From Clostridia bacterium (GTDB taxonomy: Bacteria; Bacillota_A; Clostridia; Christensenellales; Aristaeellaceae): a DNA stretch of 27,442 bases. Position numbers and translations under genes: made by a program. Of this stretch, positions 7,381 through 15,306 are shown in pieces (position 1 is the stretch's first letter; the number at the start of each line of letters is the position of its first letter). The notes under the pieces were generated by a model, which saw nothing but the letters and a program-made list of their open reading frames with translations, made no database searches and had not been told where the DNA came from. The stretch covers positions 1 through 27,442 of the forward strand of contig JAFZQK010000081.1 in NCBI GenBank assembly GCA_017620455.1. The letters are read 5' to 3'.

Positions 7381-8385
7381 ATGACCCACATTTATCTGGA
7401 CGCCATGGGCGGCGATAACGCGCCTGTGTGCACCGTCGAGGGCGCGCTGGAAGCCCTGCGGGCGGATCCGGAAATGAAAATCACCCTGGGCGGCCCCAGG
7501 AACGAGATCGAAAAGCTGCTTTCCGGCGCGGAGGACGTGCTGGACAGGCTGGACGTGGACGACTGCCCGGAAATCATCACCAACCACGACGCGCCGGTCA
7601 TGGCCATCCGGCAGAAGAAAGGCAGCGCCCAGGTAAAGGGCATGCTGCTGGTGCGGGAAGGCGGGGCCGACGGCTTCGTTTCCGCCGGCAGCACCGGGGC
7701 GACGCTGGCGGGCGGCATGTTCCGCCTGGGCCGCATTTCCGGCGTGGAGAGGCCCGCCCTTGCGCCCATGCTGCCCAACGGAAAAGGCTTCTTCTGCCTG
7801 ATCGACTGCGGCGCCAACGTGGACTGCCTGCCCGCGTACCTGCCCCAGTTCGGGGTGATGGGTGCGGCCTACGTGCGGGCGGTGCAGGGCATCGAGAACC
7901 CCCGGGTGGGGCTGGTGAACATCGGGGCGGAGGCCGAAAAGGGCAACGCCCTTTGCAAGGCGGCCTATCCGCTGATGGAGCAGGCGCCCTTCCGTTTCGT
8001 GGGCAATATCGAGGGCCGGGACATCACCGCCGATCTGGCCGACGTGGTGGTGTGCGACGGGTTTTCCGGCAATCTGATCCTCAAATTCATGGAGGGCGTG
8101 GCCGGCACCCTGATGGGCATGATCAAAAAGGAGATCCTGGCCGATCCCCGCAGCAAGCTGGGCGGCCTGATGGCCAAGCCCGCTTTCCGCCGGGTGAAAA
8201 AGGCCATGGATTACACCGAAGTGGGCGGCGCGCCCCTGCTGGGCGTGCAGGGCGTGGTGGTGAAGGCCCACGGCTCCAGCAACGCCCACGCCATCGCCTG
8301 CGCCGTCCGCCAGGCCGCGCTCATGGCGCGCAAAAACCTGGTGGGGGCCATTGAAACGGAAATCTCCAGGCAGCTCAACGCCTGA
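7381..8385 (+). CDS. plsX: Phosphate acyltransferase PlsX
   Basis: 334 aa. PlsX converts acyl-ACP to acyl-phosphate, the acyl donor for PlsY in phosphatidic acid synthesis; it is a peripheral membrane enzyme. The start MTHIYLDAMGGDNAP carries the family's GGDxAP signature at about residues 10-15. Further conserved blocks are SAGSTGATLAGG, GLVNIGAEAEKGN and VCDGFSGNLILKF. The ATG at 7381 lies 9 bases after AAGGAG; an in-frame GTG at 7372 directly adjoins that site and is less likely. First gene of the plus-strand operon and directly followed by acpP, whose acylated product is its substrate. Confidence 0.96.
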   Translation: MTHIYLDAMGGDNAPVCTVEGALEALRADPEMKITLGGPRNEIEKLLSGAEDVLDRLDVDDCPEIITNHDAPVMAIRQKKGSAQVKGMLLVREGGADGFVSAGSTGATLAGGMFRLGRISGVERPALAPMLPNGKGFFCLIDCGANVDCLPAYLPQFGVMGAAYVRAVQGIENPRVGLVNIGAEAEKGNALCKAAYPLMEQAPFRFVGNIEGRDITADLADVVVCDGFSGNLILKFMEGVAGTLMGMIKKEILADPRSKLGGLMAKPAFRRVKKAMDYTEVGGAPLLGVQGVVVKAHGSSNAHAIACAVRQAALMARKNLVGAIETEISRQLNA

Positions 8386-8408
8386 TGATTCAAAGGAGGA
8401 AAAGGACC

Positions 8409-8636
8409 ATGGTATTTGAAACCGTAGCGAAAATGATCGCCAAGCAGCTGAAAATGGACGTAAGCGAAATCACCCCCGAAAAGCGCCTGGTGGAAGACCT
8501 GAAGGCCGACAGCGCCAACGTGATGGTGCTGATCATGGACCTGGAGGACGAATTCAACATGACGGTGGACGACGCAGCCATCAACACCCTGCGCACCGTG
8601 GGCGACGTGGTGAAATACATCGAAGAGAATCAGTAA
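8409..8636 (+). CDS. acpP: Acyl carrier protein
   Basis: 75 aa acidic four-helix carrier for fatty acid synthesis. Phosphopantetheine would attach to Ser35 in the sequence KADSANVMVL. The usual motif is DSL followed by an acidic residue; here it is Asp-Ser-Ala-Asn, which is odd. The rest is normal: amphipathic helix I, an acidic helix II (IMDLEDEF) and the TVGDVVKYI end. The ATG at 8409 follows AAAGGAGG, which decides against an in-frame start at 8385. It lies 23 bases after plsX. The coaD gene at 20693 makes the precursor of its prosthetic group. Confidence 0.95.
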   Translation: MVFETVAKMIAKQLKMDVSEITPEKRLVEDLKADSANVMVLIMDLEDEFNMTVDDAAINTLRTVGDVVKYIEENQ

Positions 8637-8654
8637 CGATGCGTCCGTGATGCG

Positions 8655-8679
8655 GCGCGCTCACATCCTGTGGGCGCGC
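8655..8679 (+). other. Stable hairpin between acpP and rnc
   Basis: GCGCGCTCACA (8655-8665), a TCC loop, TGTGGGCGCGC (8669-8679): 11 bp with one G-U pair. No T run follows, so it is not a proper terminator. It could damp read-through, stabilise the acpP message, or be a processing site. See findings. Confidence 0.6.
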
Positions 8680-8711
8680 TTGGCGTGTAAAGGGCGGGAA
8701 GGAGCGAAAGC

Positions 8712-9392
8712 ATGAAGGACAGGCGCGCGCTGGAAGCGGGGCTGGGCTACACATTCCGCGCTCCCGAGCTGCTGAGCCTGGCGCTGACCCATCCTTCCGC
8801 CGGGCGCAGGCACAATCAGCGGCTGGAATTCCTGGGAGACGCGGTGCTGGAGCTGTGCGTCAGCGAAAAGATCTACGAGCAGCATCCCTCCATGCAGGAG
8901 GGGGCCATGACCCAGCTGCGGCAGAAGCTGGTGCGGGAGGAGCGATTGGCGGAAGCCGCCCAGTCCGTGGATCTGGGGAATTATCTGGTCATGGACTGGG
9001 GGTGCGAATCCACCGGCGGACGGGAAAACCCCTCCGTGCTGTGCGACGCCTTCGAAGCGGTGCTGGCGGCGGTGTACCTGGACGGCGGGCTGGACGCGGC
9101 CCGGGGCATGGTGCTGCGGCTGATCGGCGACTGCTCCGAAACGGGCGAAAGCGATTTCAAAAGCGAACTGCAGCAGGAATTGCAGGCCAAAGGGCGCCCG
9201 GCGCCCGATTACGAAACGGTGGGCCAGTCCGGCCCGCCGCACGCGCCCGTCTTCACCGCGGCGGTGTTGCTGGAGGGCAGGGAGATCGCCCGGGGAGAGG
9301 GCACAAGCAAAAAACGCGCCGAGCAGGAAGCTGCCCGGCACGCCATGGAAATACTGCAGCGTTCGGGGGAAATAAAGGGGAATGCGCCTTAA
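8712..9392 (+). CDS. rnc: Ribonuclease III
   Basis: 226 aa double-strand-specific RNase for rRNA and mRNA processing. The signature QRLEFLGDAVLEL gives catalytic E39 and D43. The second acidic pair is D112 and E115 in DAFEAVLAAVYLDGG. The double-stranded RNA-binding domain runs from about 148 to 218 (DFKSELQQELQ to KKRAEQEAARHAME). The ATG at 8712 follows GGAAGGAG. Its end overlaps the start of smc by 11 bases, the common rnc-smc coupling. Confidence 0.97.
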   Translation: MKDRRALEAGLGYTFRAPELLSLALTHPSAGRRHNQRLEFLGDAVLELCVSEKIYEQHPSMQEGAMTQLRQKLVREERLAEAAQSVDLGNYLVMDWGCESTGGRENPSVLCDAFEAVLAAVYLDGGLDAARGMVLRLIGDCSETGESDFKSELQQELQAKGRPAPDYETVGQSGPPHAPVFTAAVLLEGREIARGEGTSKKRAEQEAARHAMEILQRSGEIKGNAP

Positions 9393-12300
9393 GAAACTGG
9401 AGATCCACGGGTTCAAGTCCTTTGCCGACCGGACGGAGATCGTGTTCAACCAGGGCATCACGGGCATCGTGGGGCCCAACGGATCGGGGAAAAGCAACAT
9501 CGGCGACGCCGTGCGCTGGGTGCTGGGAGAGCAGAGCGCCCGGGTGCTGCGCGGCGCCAGGATGGAGGATGTGATCTTCGGCGGCACGGCCAAACGCAAA
9601 CAGGCCTCGTACTGCGAGGTCTCTTTGGTGTTCGACAACGAGGACGGCGCGCTGAAGACCTCCTACGCGGAAGTGATGGTGACCCGCCGGGTCTACCGCA
9701 ACGGCGACAGCGATTATTTCCTCAATAAAACCGCCTGCCGCCTGAAGGATATCCTGGAATTGTTCCGGGATACCGGCATCGGCCGGGAGGGCTATTCCCT
9801 GATCGGCCAGGGCCGGATCGACGAGATCCTCTCCGCCAAATCCGAGGACCGCCGGCAGGCCTTCGAGGAGGCCGCGGGGGTCATGACCTTCCGGGTGCGC
9901 AAGGAAGAAGCGGAAAGGAAGCTGGCCCGCACCCGGGACAACCTGACCAGGGTGCGGGATATCCTGGAGGAGCTGGCCGCCCGGGTGGAGCCGCTGGAAA
10001 AGCAATCCGCCGCGGCGAAGGAATACCTGGCCCTGGCGGAAAGGCTGCGGACGCTGGAAATCAATATTTTCCTGATCCGGCACGACAAGGTGAAGGACCG
10101 GATCGCCGGGCTGGATATGAACCTGGAGGGCTTGAGGGACATCCTGCTGCACCACGAAGCCAGGCTCAATGAAAACGCCGCCGAACGGGAAAAGCTGGAG
10201 GAGGCCGTCGCCCTGCTGGAGGAGGAGCTCGCTTCCGCGCGGCAGGCGCATCTGAGCGCCAACGACGCGCTGTACGAGGCCCAGTCCGCCCGGGAACGCA
10301 CGGAGCATCTGATCCAGTCCACCGGGGAAAACCTGGAGCGCATCGACGGGCAGATCGCGGAAAACACCCGGAAGCAGGAGGAGCTCAAAGCGCTGTTCGA
10401 CCAGGGAAACAAGGACGCCCGGGCCGGCAGCGAAGCGCTGGACAAGGCCCAGAAGGAGCTGGACGCCGAGCAGCGGCGTCTGGACGACTACGTGGCGGAC
10501 GCCCAGGAAAAGGAAGAGACCCTGGACCGGCACAAGGCGGATATTCTGACCGCCATGAACCGCCTGGCCGACGCCAGGAACCAGCAGACGCGGCAGCAGG
10601 CCATCTGCGCCCAGATGAAGAGCCGCCTGGAGGAGATCCGCGCCGCGGTCCGGGAGGGCGAGGAAAAGCAGATCGGCCTGGTGGCCGCCCTGCGGAGCGC
10701 GGAAAAGCAGGCCGCCGGGGTGGACGCCGGGCTGGAAGCCCTCAAAAACGACGCTGCCCAGACCGAAGGCAGGCTGCGGGCGCTCACCGAGGAAACCCAG
10801 AAAACCGCGGAAAACGCCCAGAACCTGAATGTGAAATACCAGGGCGATATCAGTCGGTACCGCCTGATGCAGGAAATGAGCCGGGAAATGGAGGGGTACA
10901 GCCAGTCCGTGCGCAAGGCCCTGGCCTGGGCCGGCGGCGACCCCGCCGTGCGGGGCGTGGTGGCGCGGCTGATGCAGGTGCCCAAGGAACTGGAAACCGC
11001 CATCGACATGGTGCTGGGCGGGGCGCTGCAGAACATCGTCACGGAGGACGAGGAAACGGCCAAGCGGCTCATCGATTATCTGCGGCAGAACCGCCTGGGC
11101 CGGGCCACCTTCCTGCCCATGACCAGCGTGAAGGGCCGCACGCTGAACCCGGAGGAAAAGCGGCTGCTTTCCATGCCCGGCTGCCTGGGGGTGGCCAGCG
11201 AGCTGATTTCCTACGATCCCCAGTACCGGGGCATCATGGAAAGCCTGCTGGGCCGCACCGTCATCGCCCGGGATCTGGACAGCGGCATTCCCATCATGCG
11301 GGCGGGGCGCCACGCCTTCCGCCTGGTGACGCTGGAGGGCGACGTGATGCACTCCGGCGGCTCCATGACCGGCGGCACGGCCCAGAAGAGCGCCGTGAGC
11401 CTGCTGGGGCGGGAACGCGAGATCAAGGATATGCGCGCCGCCCTGGAAAAAGAAAAGAACGACCTGGCCGCCCTGCGGGATCAGCTGGTGCGGATGCAGG
11501 AAAAGCGCGAAGAAATGAAGCGGCTGCGCAACGAGGCCATGGAGCGGGTGCATCAGGAAGAGATCGCCGTGGCCCGGGAGCAGGAGCGGGTGTTCAACGC
11601 CAGGGCGGAGCTCACCGCCGCTTCCGAGCAGCTGGAGCGCACCCGGGCCGCCGCGGAGCAACTCACCGAGAGCATCGCGGAAATCGAGAGCGATCTGAAA
11701 AAAGTCCAGAGCATCGCGGAAACCGAGAGTATCGACCGGGAGGCCATGGACCAGAAGACCGAAGCGCTACAGAAGGCGCTGTTCGGGGCCCGGGAAAAGG
11801 CCGACGCCCAGCGGGATCTGGTGACGAAAATGCGCTTGCAGTACGCGGAGCTCACCTACGCCCTGGACACCCTGCGCCGGGACCGCACCCGGCGGGACCA
11901 GGAAATGGCGGCGCTGGAAAGCGGGCTGAAGAAACTGCGGGAGGAAAAACAGGCCCGTGAGGAAGCGGCGCGGCAGGCCCGGGAGTTGCTCGCCGAGCAG
12001 GAACAGGCGTTTCACCGGCAGGAAGCGGCCGTGGCGGCGTGCCAGCGCCGGGTGGAGGAGCTGGAGGAAAAACGCCAGGAAAAGAACGCCGCCCAGCGGG
12101 AGTGCGTGCGCCTGAGCGAGGAGATCCACAAGGCCTACGACGACGACAGCATGAAGCTGCACCGCACCGAGCTCAGCCGCGACCGGGCGGAAAACGACCT
12201 CAAGGTCATGACGGACCATATTTTCAACACCTACGATCTCACCTATGCCGGGGCGGAGGAATTCCGCGCCGAAGGGCCCTTCGATCTGAGCGGCGGGGAA

Positions 12301-12939
12301 AAGGAAGCCGCCGTGCTGCGCACCCGCATCCGGGAAATGGGGCCGGTGAACGTGGGGGCCATCGAGGAATACGCGGCCACGAAGGAACGGTATGACGGCC
12401 TGTGCGCCCAGGAAAGCGATCTGACCAAGGCGGAAGAGGATCTGGAGGGCCTGATCGCCCGGCTGCTGACCCAGATGGAAAGACAGTTCGTGCAGGAATT
12501 CGCCAAACTGGGCGGCTTTTTCAAGGAAACCTTCAGCCGGCTGTTCGGCGGGGGCCAGGCGGAACTGCGCCTGACCGATCCGGACGACGCGCTGAACTGC
12601 GGCATCGAGATCATCGCTCAGCCCCCGGGGAAGAAGCTGCAGCTTTTGTCGCTGCTCTCCGGCGGCGAAAGGGCGCTGACGGCCATCGCCATCCTGTTCG
12701 CCATGCTGAAGCTCAAGCCCACGCCCTTCTGCATCCTGGATGAGATCGAGGCGGCGCTGGACGAGGCGAACATCGGCTATTTCGCGGATTACCTGGCGGA
12801 GTACGCCAAAACCACCCAGTTCGTGGTGATCACCCACCGCAAGGGCACCATGGAGCGGTGCGACGCGCTGTACGGCGTGGCCATGCAGGAAAAGGGCGTC
12901 AGCAGCATGGTATCGGTGAACCTGCAGGATTTTGAATGA
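9382..12939 (+). CDS. smc: Chromosome segregation/condensation ATPase SMC
   Basis: 1185 aa, standard length. SMC dimers with ScpA and ScpB organise and segregate the chromosome. The head starts with GPNGSGKSNI (Walker A, about 31-40). Long coiled coils, rich in Glu, Lys, Arg, Ala and Gln, run from about 170 to 505 and 680 to 1020. The hinge lies at about 515-665 (GVVARLMQVPKELE to GGSMTGGTA). The C-terminal head has the LSGGERALTAIAI signature near 1091 and Walker B FCILDEIEAALDEAN near 1116-1130. The start overlaps rnc, with GGGG just before ATG as a weak binding site, so translational coupling is likely. scpA and scpB are not in this window. Confidence 0.97.
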   Translation: MRLKKLEIHGFKSFADRTEIVFNQGITGIVGPNGSGKSNIGDAVRWVLGEQSARVLRGARMEDVIFGGTAKRKQASYCEVSLVFDNEDGALKTSYAEVMVTRRVYRNGDSDYFLNKTACRLKDILELFRDTGIGREGYSLIGQGRIDEILSAKSEDRRQAFEEAAGVMTFRVRKEEAERKLARTRDNLTRVRDILEELAARVEPLEKQSAAAKEYLALAERLRTLEINIFLIRHDKVKDRIAGLDMNLEGLRDILLHHEARLNENAAEREKLEEAVALLEEELASARQAHLSANDALYEAQSARERTEHLIQSTGENLERIDGQIAENTRKQEELKALFDQGNKDARAGSEALDKAQKELDAEQRRLDDYVADAQEKEETLDRHKADILTAMNRLADARNQQTRQQAICAQMKSRLEEIRAAVREGEEKQIGLVAALRSAEKQAAGVDAGLEALKNDAAQTEGRLRALTEETQKTAENAQNLNVKYQGDISRYRLMQEMSREMEGYSQSVRKALAWAGGDPAVRGVVARLMQVPKELETAIDMVLGGALQNIVTEDEETAKRLIDYLRQNRLGRATFLPMTSVKGRTLNPEEKRLLSMPGCLGVASELISYDPQYRGIMESLLGRTVIARDLDSGIPIMRAGRHAFRLVTLEGDVMHSGGSMTGGTAQKSAVSLLGREREIKDMRAALEKEKNDLAALRDQLVRMQEKREEMKRLRNEAMERVHQEEIAVAREQERVFNARAELTAASEQLERTRAAAEQLTESIAEIESDLKKVQSIAETESIDREAMDQKTEALQKALFGAREKADAQRDLVTKMRLQYAELTYALDTLRRDRTRRDQEMAALESGLKKLREEKQAREEAARQARELLAEQEQAFHRQEAAVAACQRRVEELEEKRQEKNAAQRECVRLSEEIHKAYDDDSMKLHRTELSRDRAENDLKVMTDHIFNTYDLTYAGAEEFRAEGPFDLSGGEKEAAVLRTRIREMGPVNVGAIEEYAATKERYDGLCAQESDLTKAEEDLEGLIARLLTQMERQFVQEFAKLGGFFKETFSRLFGGGQAELRLTDPDDALNCGIEIIAQPPGKKLQLLSLLSGGERALTAIAILFAMLKLKPTPFCILDEIEAALDEANIGYFADYLAEYAKTTQFVVITHRKGTMERCDALYGVAMQEKGVSSMVSVNLQDFE

Positions 12940-12955
12940 CGGGAGGATACGCAGC

Positions 12956-13852
12956 ATGGGCTTTTTCCAGCGTTTGAAGCAGGGATTGAGCAAGACCCGG
13001 GGCGGGCTGACGGACAGGGTGGATTCCCTGGTGCAGTCCACGGAGAAGATCGACGAGGATTTTTACGACGAGCTTTCGGATATCCTGATCCTGGCGGACG
13101 TGGGCGTGGCGGCCACCACGGAAATCATCGACAGGCTGCGCGAACGGGTGAACCGGGAAAAGGTGAAGGACGGGGCCCGCGCCCGGGAAATCTTCAAGCA
13201 GATCCTGGTGGAGGAAATGAATATTCCCCGGCCCGCGCTGCGCTGGCCCATGGTGATGTTCGTGGTGGGCGTCAACGGCGTCGGCAAGACCACCACCATC
13301 GGCAAGCTGGCCCTGCGCTTCCAGGAGATCGGCCGCACAGTGATGCTGGCGGCGGCGGACACCTTCCGCGCCGCGGCGGACGAGCAGCTGGCCGTCTGGG
13401 CGGAGCGGGCGAAGGTGCCCATCGTCCGGGGCCAGGAGGGCGGCGATCCCGCCTCCGTGGTGTACGACGCGGTGCAGAGCGCCAAGGCGCGCAAGACCGA
13501 TCTTCTGATCGTGGATACCGCCGGGCGGCTGCATAATAAAAAGAACCTGATGGACGAACTTTCCAAAATGCGCCGGATCATCGACCGGGAATACCCGGAG
13601 GCGGAAATGCGCTGCATGCTGGTGCTGGACGCCACCACCGGCCAGAACGGTATCCAGCAGGCCAAGCAGTTCAAGGAAGCGGCGGAGATCAACGGCATCG
13701 TGCTGACCAAGCTGGACGGCACCGCCAAGGGCGGCGTCGCCATCGCCATCCGCAAGGAACTGAATATCCCCGTGTGGTACATCGGCGTGGGCGAGGGCAT
13801 CGACGATCTGCAGGCCTTCGACGCCAAGGAATTCGTGGAGGCGCTGTTCTGA
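12956..13852 (+). CDS. ftsY: Signal recognition particle receptor FtsY
   Basis: 298 aa GTPase that docks SRP-ribosome complexes at the membrane. It starts MGFFQRLKQGLSKTRGG, a short amphipathic helix, and has no long acidic A domain, as is usual in Firmicutes. The N domain is followed by G1 GVNGVGKTTTIGKLA (about 104-118), AADTFRAAA, DTAGR (about 187) and TKLDGTAKGG (about 250). The ATG at 12956 follows GGGAGG; a TTG at 12932 overlapping smc would also be in frame but has no better support. Last gene of the plsX operon. Confidence 0.96.
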   Translation: MGFFQRLKQGLSKTRGGLTDRVDSLVQSTEKIDEDFYDELSDILILADVGVAATTEIIDRLRERVNREKVKDGARAREIFKQILVEEMNIPRPALRWPMVMFVVGVNGVGKTTTIGKLALRFQEIGRTVMLAAADTFRAAADEQLAVWAERAKVPIVRGQEGGDPASVVYDAVQSAKARKTDLLIVDTAGRLHNKKNLMDELSKMRRIIDREYPEAEMRCMLVLDATTGQNGIQQAKQFKEAAEINGIVLTKLDGTAKGGVAIAIRKELNIPVWYIGVGEGIDDLQAFDAKEFVEALF

Positions 13853-13861
13853 ACGGGGCCG

Positions 13862-13905
13862 GGGGATCGCTTCGCGCTGCGGCGGGAGCGATCTTCCTGT
13901 TTTTT
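13862..13905 (+). terminator. Probable terminator after ftsY
   Basis: GGATCGC (13864-13870) pairs with GCGATCT (13888-13894) around a 17-base GC-rich loop. CTGTTTTTTCC follows. The long loop makes it imperfect, but the T run and the new promoter downstream support an operon end here. Confidence 0.62.
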
Positions 13906-13928
13906 CCGCCCCGGATAGCGGCAAATGC

Positions 13929-13956
13929 TTGTATTCCCCACAAGATGTGGTATAAT
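13929..13956 (+). promoter_or_regulatory. Promoter of the GNAT-hydrolase-Mur ligase cassette
   Basis: TTGTAT (13929-13934), 16 bases, TATAAT (13951-13956), with TGG just before the -10 box (extended -10). No other convincing promoter is seen until rpmH, so genes up to 21846 may depend on it. Confidence 0.75.
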
Positions 13957-14011
13957 TAACAATGGGTGCGGAGGCGCCGCGCCCTGAACAAACGACGAGG
14001 TGCCGGCAAAA

Positions 14012-14542
14012 ATGAACCTGCTGCGGCTGTTCTCCCGAAAGCCCATGTTTTCCGACGGGGAGATCGATCTGGTGCTGTCCAATCAGGATGTGTCGGATCC
14101 CGATGCAGGCATCGAAGACGGGTATCTGTTCTGCATCTACCCCGCGGGCACCCGGGATTACGCCGGCTACGTGAGCCTGCGGCTGGGGGAAAGCCCGGCG
14201 CTGTACTATCTGGGCCACATCGGCTACCGGATCGAAGAGGACCACCGGGGACGGGGCTATGCGGAAAAGGCCTGCCGGCTGCTGCTGCCGCTGCTGGGCC
14301 GGCTGCATCTTGGCAGCGTGGTGATCACCGCCAATGTGGAAAACGCGCCGTCGCGCCGCACGGCGGAAAAGCTGGGCTGCGTCCTGGAGCGCATCGCGCC
14401 GGTGCCGCCGGAATATCGCCTGATCTGCGGCGGAGCGACGCAGAAGTGCCGCTATATCTGGCGCATGGCGGGTCCGGCGGCGGCATACAATAACCCGATG
14501 AGGAACACGGGAGGGGCAAAGATTGATTGCCAGGGGCGTTGA
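14012..14542 (+). CDS. GNAT-family N-acetyltransferase
   Basis: 176 aa. Acetyl-CoA-dependent acyltransferase of unknown substrate. The acetyl-CoA-binding motif A is YRIEEDHRGRGYAEKA (about 72-87), with the HRGRGYA pyrophosphate loop. NVENAPSRRTAEKLGC (about 108-123) is the later conserved block of RimJ/RimL-like members. The ATG at 14012 lies about 10 bases after GAGGTG; a GTG at 14000 overlaps that site. The C-terminal 20 or so residues overlap the start of the hydrolase gene by 20 bases. The family is sure; a role in modifying an amino acid or envelope precursor would fit its neighbours but is inference. Confidence 0.87.
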   Translation: MNLLRLFSRKPMFSDGEIDLVLSNQDVSDPDAGIEDGYLFCIYPAGTRDYAGYVSLRLGESPALYYLGHIGYRIEEDHRGRGYAEKACRLLLPLLGRLHLGSVVITANVENAPSRRTAEKLGCVLERIAPVPPEYRLICGGATQKCRYIWRMAGPAAAYNNPMRNTGGAKIDCQGR

Positions 14543-15290
14543 CATCCATGTGGAGCAAAAAGGCACCGCGGGGCCGCAGGTGCTGCTTTTGCATGGGTGG
14601 GGCTGCTCCTGCCGGCATTTCGATCCCATCGTGCGGGAAATGGAAAAGGATTACCGCCTGACGGCCATCGACTTTCCCGCCCACGGGGAATCCGGCCGCC
14701 CGCCGGAGCCCTGGGGCGTGGGCGAATTTGCGGACTGCGTCCGGGACGTGATGGCGCAGACCGGCATCGCCCCCTGCGATATCATCGCCCATTCCTTCGG
14801 CGCCCGGGTGGCCCTGCGCCTGGCGGCGGACAGCCCGGAACTGGTGAACCGGCTGGTGATCACCGGCGGGGCGGGCCTGAGAAAGCCCCGGACCGAAGAA
14901 CAGGAAAAACGCAGCGCCGCTTATCAGAAAAAGAAGCGCATGCTGCTGGGGCTGGGCAAGGTGCCGCTGGCGGGGGCGCTGGCGGATAAGGCGATGAAGG
15001 CGCTGCAGCGGAAATACGGCTCACCCGATTACAACGCCCTGGACGACGAAATGAAAAAAACCTTCGTGAAGGTGATTTCGGAGGACCTGCGGCCGCTGCT
15101 GCCCCGGGTGCGGGCGTCTGCGCTGCTGATCTGGGGGGAGAAGGATACCGAAACCCCCCTGTGGATGGGGCAGGCCATGGAAAAGGAGATCCCCGACGTG
15201 GGCCTGGTGGTTTTTGAAAACGACGATCATTTCGCGTATCTGCATCAGTGGCCCCGATTCGTGAAGATCGTCCGGGCATTTTTGACGTGA
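14523..15290 (+). CDS. Alpha/beta hydrolase
   Basis: 255 aa, of unknown substrate. Visible parts of the fold: HGWG oxyanion loop at 24-27, nucleophile S91 in AHSFGA, acid D208 in GEKDTETP and H236 in DDHFAYL, giving a complete Ser-Asp-His triad. No signal peptide or membrane segment, so it is cytoplasmic. The start is a TTG at 14523, 8 bases after GGAGG, inside the 3' end of the GNAT gene. It is followed 16 bases later by the MurF-like ligase. The tight packing suggests one pathway: an esterase, amidase or thioesterase step on a precursor is possible but not shown. Confidence 0.86.
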   Translation: MIARGVDIHVEQKGTAGPQVLLLHGWGCSCRHFDPIVREMEKDYRLTAIDFPAHGESGRPPEPWGVGEFADCVRDVMAQTGIAPCDIIAHSFGARVALRLAADSPELVNRLVITGGAGLRKPRTEEQEKRSAAYQKKKRMLLGLGKVPLAGALADKAMKALQRKYGSPDYNALDDEMKKTFVKVISEDLRPLLPRVRASALLIWGEKDTETPLWMGQAMEKEIPDVGLVVFENDDHFAYLHQWPRFVKIVRAFLT

Positions 15291-15306
15291 AGGAGGCGGC
15301 GGAGCG

